Of a DNA stretch of 64,000 bases, positions 8,687 to 17,656 are shown piece after piece (position 1 is the stretch's first letter; each line of letters opens with the position of its first letter). This DNA comes from Roseovarius sp. (GTDB lineage Bacteria > Pseudomonadota > Alphaproteobacteria > Rhodobacterales > Rhodobacteraceae). The notes beneath the pieces were generated by a model. That model worked only from the letters and a program-made list of their open reading frames with translations, was not told the DNA's origin and ran no database searches. The stretch covers positions 1-64,000 of the forward strand of contig JARGOC010000007.1 of the NCBI GenBank assembly GCA_029212365.1, read 5' to 3'. The position numbers and the translations under genes are program-made.

Positions 8687-10376
8687 CTCCACAGTTTGCG
8701 CGCTCGGCCAAGGCCTGCCAGCGTGTGTTGTCATCCTCCAACCAACGGCGCGCACCCCAGCTGCCCCATTTGCTGGGGGCATAGACATCATTATACGCGG
8801 CGAAGCCCCCTCCGCCTAACTCGGCCCACCCCGTGATAAGGCGTCGGTAAAGCTCGCCCATTCGTGGCGAATAGTTGAAGTGGGTGAAAAACCCGGCCAG
8901 TTCAGCATCTTCGACCATCGGGCCGATGCCCACCACATGACTGCCGCCTTCATACATCAACAATTGCAGCCCGTAGCCATCTGCAATTTGCGCATGATAG
9001 GGCAACACACGCCCCAGCAGATCCTCCAGCGTGTCCAAAGGATCACCGCTGATAGATCCGTCCATCAGCTCCGCGCCTGCTTTGTCAGATGCCAGATCAT
9101 ATTGATGGGCGTTTATATAGGTCTCGCGCGCGTCACCTAAGAGCCCCTTGGTGATGGCTGTGGCCTCGGCGGCGGTCCGGCTTTCGCCGATCCAGCCCTT
9201 GACCAGCGGTGCGCGATCTTCAACCCCCAGAATGCCGCCAAAATAGCCCGTCACGGCATAGGCATCAAAATAGATCCATGGTGGGTTTCCGGGGCTGTCC
9301 ACCTCGGCCTGCCATAGTGGGGCTTCGAGGATCAGTTCCTCCAATCCGAGCCAGCCGGTCTGTGTTGAGATCACATTGACCAGCTGTGGGCCGCCATCTT
9401 CAGCGAAGACATCGCTCCAGATTTGCGCCAGTTCCGCGGCGCGAGCACCGTAATATTGCGGCCCGGTATCGGCCTGCCCCCATCGCGCCAATCCCATCTC
9501 ATTGGCCCAGGCTGTTTGCTGAAACTGCCAGTTCCACACCTCGTTGGAATATTCGGCAATAACCTGGGTTTCACTGGACAGGGCCTGATTGATCAATCCC
9601 GCAAAGCGACGCGCAAATTCATCGTCTGCGCCATGGGGCAGCGTGAACCAGCCATCTGCTTTGGTTTCGCGCAGCAACGCCAGCATCACCTCAAGCGGCA
9701 CACCGTTGCGGGCATAGGTGTAATCCTGCACCAAGGGGCGGTCTGGCCAGCTTTGGATGCGTGAATTGTTGGTGGCCATCCAATCCATAAAGCGCAGCAC
9801 CTGAAAATCACCGATCAGCGAGAGCCAGTCTGGATTGAACAGGTTTCCCGCCTCATAGGCTGTGCGGTGGCGCTCGTTGACCACTGCTATGTTGCGCACA
9901 TAATCATCCGTATTACTGCGTTGAATGCGGATTTCCACAGGCCCCGGACCGGGCGTGTAATCAAACAAAACATCCCCATCAGCATAGCGCACGTTTTGTG
10001 CACGCCCCAGCACCTCGACGATGCCGTCGCCTTCAAAGCTCAGCCGGTAGGTGCCAGCAAGGGACGTGGCCTGTTGGGGCATATCCGTCAGGATCACCGT
10101 GCCCACAGTGCCCAATTCGCGCGGCAACCGGCGGGGCCAGCCGAACTGGTCCAGATGATCGCCCGCGATCAATTCGGCCTCGCCCGCCCCGCCCCATTGG
10201 CCGCTTTTGTGCACGATCCAGGGGCGTGCGGTTTTCATCACATCCAGGAAAGGGGCCTGAGTGGACCAATCCGTGACAGGCGCCAGATTAAGCCCCATAG
10301 GCACCGCCGGTTTATCTTGTGCGGCCAGTGGCCCTGCAAGCATGATCGCAAGAATAAGACTGAGCAGAGATTTCAT
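8673..10376 (-). CDS. Secreted glycoside-hydrolase-like protein (clan-A-like, cellulose-binding-family-like)
   Basis: The 567-aa exported protein has a signal peptide at 1-20 (ending LAAQ). It resembles proteins often annotated as cellulose-binding/GH-like: MGLNLAPVTDWSTQ near 27-40 and FMDWMATNNS near 196-205. Two segments look like clan GH-A catalytic positions: EYSNEVWNW (Asn278-Glu279, acid/base style) and MYEGGSH (Glu476, nucleophile style). A beta-rich part (about 100-170) may bind carbohydrate. It overlaps the upstream SGNH-like gene by 4 nt (ATGA) and the downstream GT2 by 14 nt. This is probably an extracellular or periplasmic enzyme that trims or binds the exopolysaccharide. Catalytic assignment is inference from motif spacing. 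Confidence 0.75.
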   Translation of the reverse strand: MKSLLSLILAIMLAGPLAAQDKPAVPMGLNLAPVTDWSTQAPFLDVMKTARPWIVHKSGQWGGAGEAELIAGDHLDQFGWPRRLPRELGTVGTVILTDMPQQATSLAGTYRLSFEGDGIVEVLGRAQNVRYADGDVLFDYTPGPGPVEIRIQRSNTDDYVRNIAVVNERHRTAYEAGNLFNPDWLSLIGDFQVLRFMDWMATNNSRIQSWPDRPLVQDYTYARNGVPLEVMLALLRETKADGWFTLPHGADDEFARRFAGLINQALSSETQVIAEYSNEVWNWQFQQTAWANEMGLARWGQADTGPQYYGARAAELAQIWSDVFAEDGGPQLVNVISTQTGWLGLEELILEAPLWQAEVDSPGNPPWIYFDAYAVTGYFGGILGVEDRAPLVKGWIGESRTAAEATAITKGLLGDARETYINAHQYDLASDKAGAELMDGSISGDPLDTLEDLLGRVLPYHAQIADGYGLQLLMYEGGSHVVGIGPMVEDAELAGFFTHFNYSPRMGELYRRLITGWAELGGGGFAAYNDVYAPSKWGSWGARRWLEDDNTRWQALAERANCGDGCE

Positions 10377-11320
10377 TGGGCGACACCTGTTTTGTCATAG
10401 GTTGTGACCACTTGCCAAACGATGCGTTGCATCAGGGCGGCGGCCTGGGCACCGGGCGCATCAGCGCGGGTTCCATCGGCCCGCAACAGTTGGTGCGGCA
10501 GGCCCTCGGGCGAGCGGTGATACAGCACCGCATAATGTGTCAGTGCCACCAGATACGCCCCAAGATCATTGACGTGGATCGCATCAAGTGCCCCCGCAGC
10601 ATCACGGGCAAACAGGCTTTCTCTGTTTTGGATATTACCGACACCACCCTTGGCCTCAACCGCGCGCACGAATGCGGCCATGACCTGACCTGCGGGGATC
10701 ACACGCACCGGGTTTTGCGCGCCATTTCCTGATAGGTCAGGGGCCAATACACGCGCCTCCCATAGGGCGGCCAGATCCGTGTCCAGACGCTCAAGCCACC
10801 CGGCGGGGTCGTCCAACCTGTGCCATGTTTCATACAGATAAATGCGCGTATCCGGGCGGGCACTGCGCGCCAGATTGGCCCATCGGGTCAGGTATTTGCC
10901 GCTCTGGTGGTATTTGATCGCATCCTTTAGCTCGACCATCTCGGTCAGGATCACGGCATCATAATCGCCTGATTTGACCGCCTGTCGTGCCTCACGGAAA
11001 CGAGGGTGGTCATTTTCCGCTTCAAACCCATTGATGGCCGCCGGACCTTTCCAATGTTCTTTCAATGAGGTGCCCCAGCCCAATTGGCTGTTGTGGACAT
11101 GCCCCTGCCCGGCCAATTGCGCCAGCATTGCGGGCATATCACGCCCCACCAGCGAATGACCCAGATGGAACACTCTCAGCGGGCCTTCGGGTTTTGCGAA
11201 TGGCGTCTGATAAGCAGCTGAGATGGTTTCAGCAGATACGCTGCGCGGCTCCAATAATGGGCGCAAAAACGGCAGGGCAGCCAGCATAGCCAAAGGCAGC
11301 AACAATAACTTGCGCATCAA
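10373..11320 (-). CDS. Exported SGNH/GDSL-like hydrolase or acyl-handling protein
   Basis: The 315-aa protein has an N-terminal signal/anchor (about 5-25). A GDSL-like block reads RVFHLGHSLVGRDMP (Ser56, with His instead of Asp before it), and near the C-terminus DAIHVNDLGAYLVALTHYA supplies the Asp-x-x-His pair of block V. A middle block with DYDAVILTEMVEL and HSQLGWGTS-like residues also fits SGNH enzymes. Such proteins are esterases or O-acetyl handling enzymes of surface glycans. It starts 27 nt after the PPTase stop and overlaps the glycoside-hydrolase-like gene by ATGA, so the two should act together outside the cytoplasm. The exact reaction is unknown. Confidence 0.68.
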   Translation of the reverse strand: MMRKLLLLPLAMLAALPFLRPLLEPRSVSAETISAAYQTPFAKPEGPLRVFHLGHSLVGRDMPAMLAQLAGQGHVHNSQLGWGTSLKEHWKGPAAINGFEAENDHPRFREARQAVKSGDYDAVILTEMVELKDAIKYHQSGKYLTRWANLARSARPDTRIYLYETWHRLDDPAGWLERLDTDLAALWEARVLAPDLSGNGAQNPVRVIPAGQVMAAFVRAVEAKGGVGNIQNRESLFARDAAGALDAIHVNDLGAYLVALTHYAVLYHRSPEGLPHQLLRADGTRADAPGAQAAALMQRIVWQVVTTYDKTGVAQ

Positions 11321-11347
11321 AGTGGCTCCTTCCCTGAAATGGCCCGG

Positions 11348-12055
11348 TTAATCCGGTTGCATCCTAGGGGTCAGCGCCATGCCCGTCATCATCATATTGG
11401 CCCCGATGGCAAAGCGGCCTGCAAAACGTGTGCGCGCCGTAAACGGGGCTGCATCCAATGTCAGCGTCGCTTCAAACTGCCCGGTCTGCAGGTCCGGGGT
11501 GACCTCAAACGCGTTGAAATCCAACAACAGACCGGTCAGCGGGTATTGCAGCTTGTAGGCGCATTCCTTGGCGCAAAAGATCAGACGCGCCAGACGACCA
11601 CGGGTGTTTTCGGGTTGCACTGACAACCAGGCCAGTTCGGTCTGGGTGCAAACCTCAGACCAGATTTCGGCTGGCAGGTCAGCGTCTTCTTCGATGTCCA
11701 GACCAAGAGAATAAACATGATCCGTCAGACCAAGCACCGCCACACAAATCTCATCGGTGTGAGAAATGCTGCCAGCAATCCCGCGTGGCCATTTGGGTGA
11801 GCGATCCGTTTGATGCAAGATCGCAGCCGGGGGGCGGCCCAATTGTGCCATTGCCGTCCTTGCAGCGCGGCGACCTGCCGCAAATTCGCACAGGCGACTG
11901 TCAATCGCACCCGGCAGGCAGGCCACCTCTTGTGGCATCAGATCTGAGGCGTCCTCCCATGGGTAGGCGATGCCTATTTCCACGTCATCAGGGAACAGGC
12001 CTGTGGCAAGTGCTTGCGCCTCATCCGGGGCGAATATGCTGGCGTCTGGCATCAT
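11348..12055 (-). CDS. Sfp/EntD-type 4'-phosphopantetheinyl transferase
   Basis: The 235-aa enzyme transfers phosphopantetheine from CoA to the Ser of carrier domains. The Sfp/EntD signatures are all present: GRRAARTAM (61-69), SPKWPRGIAGSISHTD (86-101), LGLDIEED (117-124; Asp120 and Glu122 for Mg) and CAKECAYKLQYP (161-172; Glu164, Lys168). It starts with ATG overlapping the NRPS stop as ATGA (12052-12055), so it is translationally coupled to the megasynthase that needs it. The evident targets are the two LGGHSL carriers of the NRPS and PKS. The length is normal for the family. Confidence 0.93.
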   Translation of the reverse strand: MMPDASIFAPDEAQALATGLFPDDVEIGIAYPWEDASDLMPQEVACLPGAIDSRLCEFAAGRRAARTAMAQLGRPPAAILHQTDRSPKWPRGIAGSISHTDEICVAVLGLTDHVYSLGLDIEEDADLPAEIWSEVCTQTELAWLSVQPENTRGRLARLIFCAKECAYKLQYPLTGLLLDFNAFEVTPDLQTGQFEATLTLDAAPFTARTRFAGRFAIGANMMMTGMALTPRMQPD

Positions 12056-15000
12056 CCGGCCTTTCTATTTCGTGCGGCTCGCATAGCGCGGCGGCGTGAC
12101 ATGGTTTCGGACCGGTCGGCCTCGTCCGTCCCTTGTGTGTCGGTCTCGGGTTGGTTGGGGGCAATGCCCTTCAGCTTGTCGAGATGTGCCGCCAAAGCAT
12201 CCAGCGTTGGAAAGCGGAAAATGTCGGTGATTGACAGGTTCGCCACCTCCAGTTCGGCGCGGATTTCACGGTGCGCCTGTACGGCCAACAGGGAATGCCC
12301 GCCCAGATCAAAGAAACTGTCCGACCCGCGCGGGCCAGAAATACCCAAGATGCGCGACCAGATGCGCGCAACATCTGCGGCGGCCCCGGTTTTTGGCGCG
12401 CCCGTGTCCTGTGGTGTTTGCGGTGCAATCGTCTGAGGTGCGGGCAAGGCTTTGCGATCAATCTTCTTGTTGGGGGTCAGCGGGAATCGCTCCAGCGAAA
12501 TGATGTGGCGCGGGTGCATGACCTCGGGCAGGTTCTCGGCCAGATCGCGGCGCAGCGCGTCTTCGTTGATTGGCCCCGAAGGGATAAGGTAAGCGGCCAG
12601 CTCGTCGTCCCCAGTCGGGGTTTCGCGCGCGATAACCACGCATTCACGCACCGAAGGGTTGGTGGCGATGCGGGCTTCTATCTCGCCCAGCTCAATGCGT
12701 TGACCACGGATTTTCACCTGATGATCGGTGCGGCCCAGGAACTCCAGTTGCCCACCTTCGGCCCAGCGCACCAGATCACCGGTACGATACAGCCGCCCAT
12801 CCCCAAAGGTGTTGGCGACAAAGCGATCAGCACTCAGATCTTCGCGTTGCCAATAGCCGCGCGCGACGCCCTTACCGCCGATCAGCAATTCACCGGCCAC
12901 ACCGATAGGGGCAAGTTTGCCAGCGCCATCAACAACATAGACAGATGTGTTGGCAATCGGCGCGCCAATGGACACCGCCGCCTGACCTTTGCCATCGCCT
13001 TCAACCACTTGGGTGGCTGACCAGATGGTTGTTTCAGTCGGGCCATACATATTGGTGATTTTGGCACGGGTGCAGCTGCGCAATTCCCCGACCAAAGTGC
13101 CGGGCAGCGCCTCGCCTCCGAGGTAGAGATGTTGCAGGCCGCCCAAGGCCACGCGCGCTTCGTCATTCATGGTCAGCATCCGCGCCATGGAGGGGGTGCA
13201 TTGCATATGGGTCACGCGGTGGCGGATCACCTGGGCCGCGATAGAGAAATCATCATCGCGCAAAGCAGCCCCGGAATTGGAACGTTCGCGCACATCGTTC
13301 AGATGCGTCAGCCCATCCAATACATCCTGATTAGGAATGCCGTAATCAATCAGGCAGGCGATCTCGCCCACTCCCAGCTGTTTTAGTTGCTCGACCCGTG
13401 CGATTCCGTCTTCGACCGTGCCAAATAGGCCCGCGTCAAAGAAATAGCGTTCGAATGCGAAATCAAGGATCGTTTCCATCTCATCTTTGCCCAAATCGCC
13501 CAGGTCCAACTCAAACGGGGTTTTGACACCTTCGGGTTTCTTGAAGGCCGGAAAGGCCCAGGCATATTGCTTGATCAGACCAGCGGCCGAGCGCAGATAG
13601 TCCTTGAGCGGACCTTCCGCGATGGCCATCACCGCGTCGCGATCTTCGCCGATCAATGTGTGCAGCATGACGGTCACACAGAAATCTGCCGGATCATGGC
13701 CGTTTTCACGCAGGGCCTGATGATAGATGGTGATCTTTTCGCCCACCTCTTCAATGGTTTGGCCCAGCAGGTGGGTCAACACATTGGCACCGATTTCGCC
13801 GGCGCGCCGCCAAGTGGCCGGGTTGCCCGCGATGGTCACCCATATCGCCAACTCAGGGCTGACAGGGCGCGGCTGCGTCACCACAGGCACCATGGCGCCG
13901 TCTTTGCCCGCGAACTCTACCTCGTCACCGCGCCACAGGCGGCGCACGGTATCGATGGTATCAAACATCGCGTCGTTGTTGTTGGGCGGGGCATTCTCGG
14001 GCCGCAAAACAAAGTCATTGGGATGCCAGCCCGAAGCCATGGCAAGGCCCGTGCGCCCGTTGGTGAGGTTGTCGATCACCGACCATTCCTCGGCAATTCG
14101 TGCGGGGTGATGCAGGGGCGCGACACAGCTGCCCGCGCGCACCGAAAGATTCTGAGTGATCGCGGCCACGGCAGCGCCGGTGACAGCAGGGTTGGGGTAA
14201 GGCCCGCCAAAAGCGTGAAAATGGCGCTCGGGGGTCCAGAGCGCATCAAAGCCGTTGGCATCAGCAAACTTGGCACCTTCCAGCAGCAGTTCATATTTGC
14301 CACGCCCGGCATCGCAATCATTGGACCAGTAGTAGAGGCTGAAATCAGCACGTTTTCCTGAGCCTGAGATTGGTCCATTTGAAACGGTGGTGCGGGTTTC
14401 GTCACTGACCAGCACCAGCTTAAATCCACGCGAAAGGGTGTAAAACAGCTCAAGCACTGAAATGTCGAAGGCCAGCGACGTGACGGCCATCCAGACGCCG
14501 CCCTTATCGTGATCAACCACGCTGTCCATGCCCGTAAAGAAGTTGGCGACATTGCGGTGTTCAATCATCACGCCTTTGGGCGTGCCGGTTGAGCCGGAGG
14601 TATAGATCACATAAGCCAGATCATCGGGGGTGGCGCCGCCCTCGATGGGGGCTGTCTGTTCGCCCGCGTCTTCAGCCAGAATTATCCGGGCCGTGCTGGC
14701 AGGCAGGCTGTTTTGCAGCGCAGCTTCGGTGACGATCACGCTTGCCTGACTGTCGGTGGCGTAATGCGCCAGGCGATCAGCCGGATAGGCCGGGTCAAGC
14801 GGTACATAGGCGCCACCCGCCTTCAGGATGGCCAAAGCGCCGATCAACAAAAGGGGCCCACGCGAGACACACAGGCCCACATGGCTGCCGGGCTTCACCC
14901 CTTCAGTTTGCAACACGGCTGCCAGCCCGTTGGCACGGGCATCAAGCTGGGCATAACTCAGCTCTTGGTCTTCGAACACCACGGCGATGGCATCAGGTGT

Positions 15001-16647
15001 GCGGGCCACTTGTGCCTCAAACGCGGCATGAATGGTGAGAGGGCCTTCGACATTGCATGTCGTGGCGTTCCAATCGTCCAGCAGTTGAGTTTCCGCCAAC
15101 GGCAAAGTTGCCAGCTCGGCCAATGTCTCGGCGGTATCCATCGCCCCCAGAATATGGGTCAGACGCGCCGCCAGAATCTTGGCGAATTTGGGCGAGATGC
15201 GGGTGCTATCAATGTGCAACACGGGCCCGGTGACACCCGATTGACTGACCGTGATCAGGCTGCCCTCCAGCGGCGAATGGCGGGCGATGTTTAGCGCGAT
15301 CTCAGGCATGGATTGTTCGCTCAGACGCGGATCACGCAGCATCAGGTCAGCGGCGAAGGGGCCTTTGCGGGCCAGTGTTGCACAGTGTTTGCCCATGATA
15401 TCACACGCATCGGCAAAACCGGCGAGGTGATCCACACTCAGTGGCACCCAAGTGGACATGAGGCCCATTGCCTGCTCAGATGCAAGTGTAAGTGCCGATG
15501 CAGGACACGCAATGGCAGCACAATCCTCGCCCGTGCTCATCCGGGCAAAGGCCAGCACAGCTGCCGCCAGAGAGCCCTGATCAACAGAGGCCTCGGTTAA
15601 ATCGTAGCGCTCCCAAACGGCGGGTTTTTGGGAGTGTTTGGCCAATGCCAGATGGGCCGGCTGCATCCCGACCAACAGGGGCAACCAATATGCCTCGGCC
15701 TGGGCGGCATTCAACGCGCCTTGGTCCAACGCATCTTTATCATTGGACTTGACCAGAACCTCTCCCGGTTGGAGCAGGTTTGCCGCGTCGGCTGCATTGC
15801 CTTTGGCATCTTTCAACCCGGTGATATTTAACACGCCAGACGCCGTCGCCACGCGCAGCCCGTCGCCAGAGATATCCAGCACAGTGCCGGGCGCCGAAGC
15901 GCTGACTGTGTCTTCGGCCTGCGCTGCGCTGATGCTCAGCCAGCCATCTTTTAGCATGATCTTGGGGGTGGTCAGCGGGTTGCGATACCCGCCAAAATCA
16001 AGTGCACGCACCTGTCGCGCCAGATCGGCGGCGGAACGGGAAAAATCAAGCACACCAGCTTGATCCGGGCGGTCATCGCGGGCGAAATAGCTGCGCTTGG
16101 TCAAATCCTGCGGCTTGCGGTGCAGATTGTCAGAGCTGAGCTGCGCAAGAACCGCGGGAAAGCTCTCCATTGCGGCGGCGTAGCATTTGGAATTCAGTGA
16201 ATACGCCGTGTCATCAGCGGCGATTTCGATCAGGCGTTGTTCGAGGATATCGCCCTCATCCACCGCACCCTCAATCAGATGCCATGTCACGCCATGGCGT
16301 GCTTCACCATTCCAGATCGCCCAAGCAGGGGTGTTCAACCCGGCGTAACGCGGCAATGGGCCGTCATGAAAGTTAACCGCACCCTTGGCCGCCAGCCCCA
16401 GCACCTCATCGGGGATGATTTTGAGGTTGGCGATGCTCAGCAACCAGTCAAAACTGCCTTGCGTCTGCGTGCCCGGCAAATCGGCAATCTTGTCCAAAAC
16501 AGGCAGGCCCTTGGCCTTGGCCCAATCGCGCACGGCCGTGCCAGTGCTGATCACTGCGGCAATGGAGTGTCCCTGATCCAGCAGTTGCTCACCACAACCC
16601 ACTGTCAGGGATTCGTCCCCCAGAAGAACCGTTGAAATATGGGTCAT
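12052..16647 (-). CDS. NRPS: formyltransferase / half-C / A domain with inserted luciferase-like monooxygenase / PCP
   Basis: The protein is 1531 aa. Order: formyltransferase (about 1-300; VNFHDGPLPRYAG with Asn92 and His94, then AVDEGDIL with Asp130, the catalytic set of formyl-THF transferases); a condensation-like C-terminal half without HHxxxDG (about 315-525); A domain motifs A1-A4 (LSYAQLDARAN 563-573, LKAGGAYVPLDP, AYVIYTSGSTGTPKG, FDISVLELF 727-735); an FMN luciferase-like monooxygenase of the MupA/Atu3671 type (about 768-1125, LWTPERHFHAFGGPYPNP); A5-A10 (NMYGPTETTIW, RLYRTGDLVRW, LTPNKKIDRKAL); PCP (SFFDLGGHSL, Ser1452). Manual mapping of the specificity residues gives D-I-L-Q-Y-G-M-I-W-K, close to the glycine code. 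There is no thioesterase. The ATG follows GGAGG and overlaps the GT2 stop by 4 nt. It probably hands N-formylated or oxidised glycyl to the PKS. Confidence 0.93.
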   Translation of the reverse strand: MTHISTVLLGDESLTVGCGEQLLDQGHSIAAVISTGTAVRDWAKAKGLPVLDKIADLPGTQTQGSFDWLLSIANLKIIPDEVLGLAAKGAVNFHDGPLPRYAGLNTPAWAIWNGEARHGVTWHLIEGAVDEGDILEQRLIEIAADDTAYSLNSKCYAAAMESFPAVLAQLSSDNLHRKPQDLTKRSYFARDDRPDQAGVLDFSRSAADLARQVRALDFGGYRNPLTTPKIMLKDGWLSISAAQAEDTVSASAPGTVLDISGDGLRVATASGVLNITGLKDAKGNAADAANLLQPGEVLVKSNDKDALDQGALNAAQAEAYWLPLLVGMQPAHLALAKHSQKPAVWERYDLTEASVDQGSLAAAVLAFARMSTGEDCAAIACPASALTLASEQAMGLMSTWVPLSVDHLAGFADACDIMGKHCATLARKGPFAADLMLRDPRLSEQSMPEIALNIARHSPLEGSLITVSQSGVTGPVLHIDSTRISPKFAKILAARLTHILGAMDTAETLAELATLPLAETQLLDDWNATTCNVEGPLTIHAAFEAQVARTPDAIAVVFEDQELSYAQLDARANGLAAVLQTEGVKPGSHVGLCVSRGPLLLIGALAILKAGGAYVPLDPAYPADRLAHYATDSQASVIVTEAALQNSLPASTARIILAEDAGEQTAPIEGGATPDDLAYVIYTSGSTGTPKGVMIEHRNVANFFTGMDSVVDHDKGGVWMAVTSLAFDISVLELFYTLSRGFKLVLVSDETRTTVSNGPISGSGKRADFSLYYWSNDCDAGRGKYELLLEGAKFADANGFDALWTPERHFHAFGGPYPNPAVTGAAVAAITQNLSVRAGSCVAPLHHPARIAEEWSVIDNLTNGRTGLAMASGWHPNDFVLRPENAPPNNNDAMFDTIDTVRRLWRGDEVEFAGKDGAMVPVVTQPRPVSPELAIWVTIAGNPATWRRAGEIGANVLTHLLGQTIEEVGEKITIYHQALRENGHDPADFCVTVMLHTLIGEDRDAVMAIAEGPLKDYLRSAAGLIKQYAWAFPAFKKPEGVKTPFELDLGDLGKDEMETILDFAFERYFFDAGLFGTVEDGIARVEQLKQLGVGEIACLIDYGIPNQDVLDGLTHLNDVRERSNSGAALRDDDFSIAAQVIRHRVTHMQCTPSMARMLTMNDEARVALGGLQHLYLGGEALPGTLVGELRSCTRAKITNMYGPTETTIWSATQVVEGDGKGQAAVSIGAPIANTSVYVVDGAGKLAPIGVAGELLIGGKGVARGYWQREDLSADRFVANTFGDGRLYRTGDLVRWAEGGQLEFLGRTDHQVKIRGQRIELGEIEARIATNPSVRECVVIARETPTGDDELAAYLIPSGPINEDALRRDLAENLPEVMHPRHIISLERFPLTPNKKIDRKALPAPQTIAPQTPQDTGAPKTGAAADVARIWSRILGISGPRGSDSFFDLGGHSLLAVQAHREIRAELEVANLSITDIFRFPTLDALAAHLDKLKGIAPNQPETDTQGTDEADRSETMSRRRAMRAARNRKAG
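12290..12321 (-). repeat. Carrier-protein DNA shared with the PKS (copy in NRPS)
   Basis: This is the partner of the 32-bp stretch at 18699-18730, differing at one base. It covers the phosphopantetheine attachment site (Ser1452) of the NRPS. Confidence 0.8.
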
Positions 16648-17651
16648 TTGCTGTCCTCCGTGACAGGGCGGTTGAGTGGATTAACGGTAGGTTTGGGGCC
16701 GCTGTGACGCGTTATTCCCATCGAATGGGCGATCAAATCGCGCAGGAAATGTGGTGGATCAGCCATCGGCTTGTCCGAGATCACCCGGCGCAGGCGCCAG
16801 ATCAGGCAGCCTGTGATGCGCGCCAGTGTTGCCAAAGCGGCATAGAGGCGGCCATGCACCTTGGTGAAGTAATATCGGCGCGAGGCAAACCAATAGGCCG
16901 GTGTGCGTGCCCATTCTTTTAACCCGGTCGAGGCAGAGCCGACATGCACAGTGCGGCTGTCGGGCACATAATAAGTGTCCCATCCGGCGCGTTTGGCGCG
17001 GTGGCACAGCTCAGTTTCCTCGTAATAGAGGAAAAACGTCTCATCAAAGAGGCCGATTTCATTCAGCATTTCGGCCCGGATCAACAAAGAGGCACCCGCC
17101 GTCCAATCCACTTTGGTGGTCTGCGCAGGGATGTCCATCGGGACAACTGAGTTGGGAAACAGGCGTGTGATCAGACCCGTGCGCGCCGCGCCCTCCAACT
17201 CTCCGGTGATCGAGGGGAAGCGGAAAACCGTGCAATGGGGTGCGTCGTCAGTGCCCCGAATATGTGAGCCTGCGAACCCTGCGCGCGCATGGTTGTGCAT
17301 AACGTCCAGCAGCGCCTGCACCGCACCGGGATCAGGCCAGGCATCGGAATTTAGCAAAAAGTAGAAATCGGGTGCTGTGCCGTCGGACATACCCAATCGC
17401 ATGCCAAAGTTATTGCCGGCCCCAAACCCGCCGTTCTGCGGGCTTTGCACCACGCGCAGCGTATCACCGGCGTCCCATGCGGCCACCGCTTGGGTCAGCG
17501 TATCAAACGAGCCATCGCCCGAGGCATTGTCGACGATCACGACCTCTCCCCCCAAGCTCTGCATCTCACGCAAAGCGGCTTGGGCCGCCTTCACCGTCAG
17601 GTCAGGCGTGCGGTAGTTCAGGATGATGGTCAGGATACGCGCTGTGCTCAA
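16644..17651 (-). CDS. Glycosyltransferase family 2 (rhamnosyltransferase-like), between PKS and NRPS
   Basis: The 335-aa GT-A enzyme has ILTIILNYRTPDLTVKA at the N-terminus, VVIVDNASGDGSFDTL, QNGGFGAGNNFGM (the WbbL/rhamnosyltransferase style loop), LLNSDAWPDPGAV as metal site, and DWTAGASLLIRAEM plus FDETFFLYYEETELCHRAKR in the acceptor half. It starts 5 nt after the PKS stop and its stop overlaps the NRPS start by ATGA (16644-16647), so it is co-translated with both megasynthases. That position suggests it either glycosylates their product or that the whole operon serves a glycan. Donor and acceptor are unknown. Confidence 0.9.
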   Translation of the reverse strand: MSTARILTIILNYRTPDLTVKAAQAALREMQSLGGEVVIVDNASGDGSFDTLTQAVAAWDAGDTLRVVQSPQNGGFGAGNNFGMRLGMSDGTAPDFYFLLNSDAWPDPGAVQALLDVMHNHARAGFAGSHIRGTDDAPHCTVFRFPSITGELEGAARTGLITRLFPNSVVPMDIPAQTTKVDWTAGASLLIRAEMLNEIGLFDETFFLYYEETELCHRAKRAGWDTYYVPDSRTVHVGSASTGLKEWARTPAYWFASRRYYFTKVHGRLYAALATLARITGCLIWRLRRVISDKPMADPPHFLRDLIAHSMGITRHSGPKPTVNPLNRPVTEDSK

Positions 17652-17656
17652 CTCAT

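Noticed and set aside
13567..14361. Long plus-strand open frame antisense to the NRPS
   Set aside because: It mirrors the NRPS coding frame, has no recognisable motif and no ribosome binding site; GC-rich coding DNA gives such shadows.
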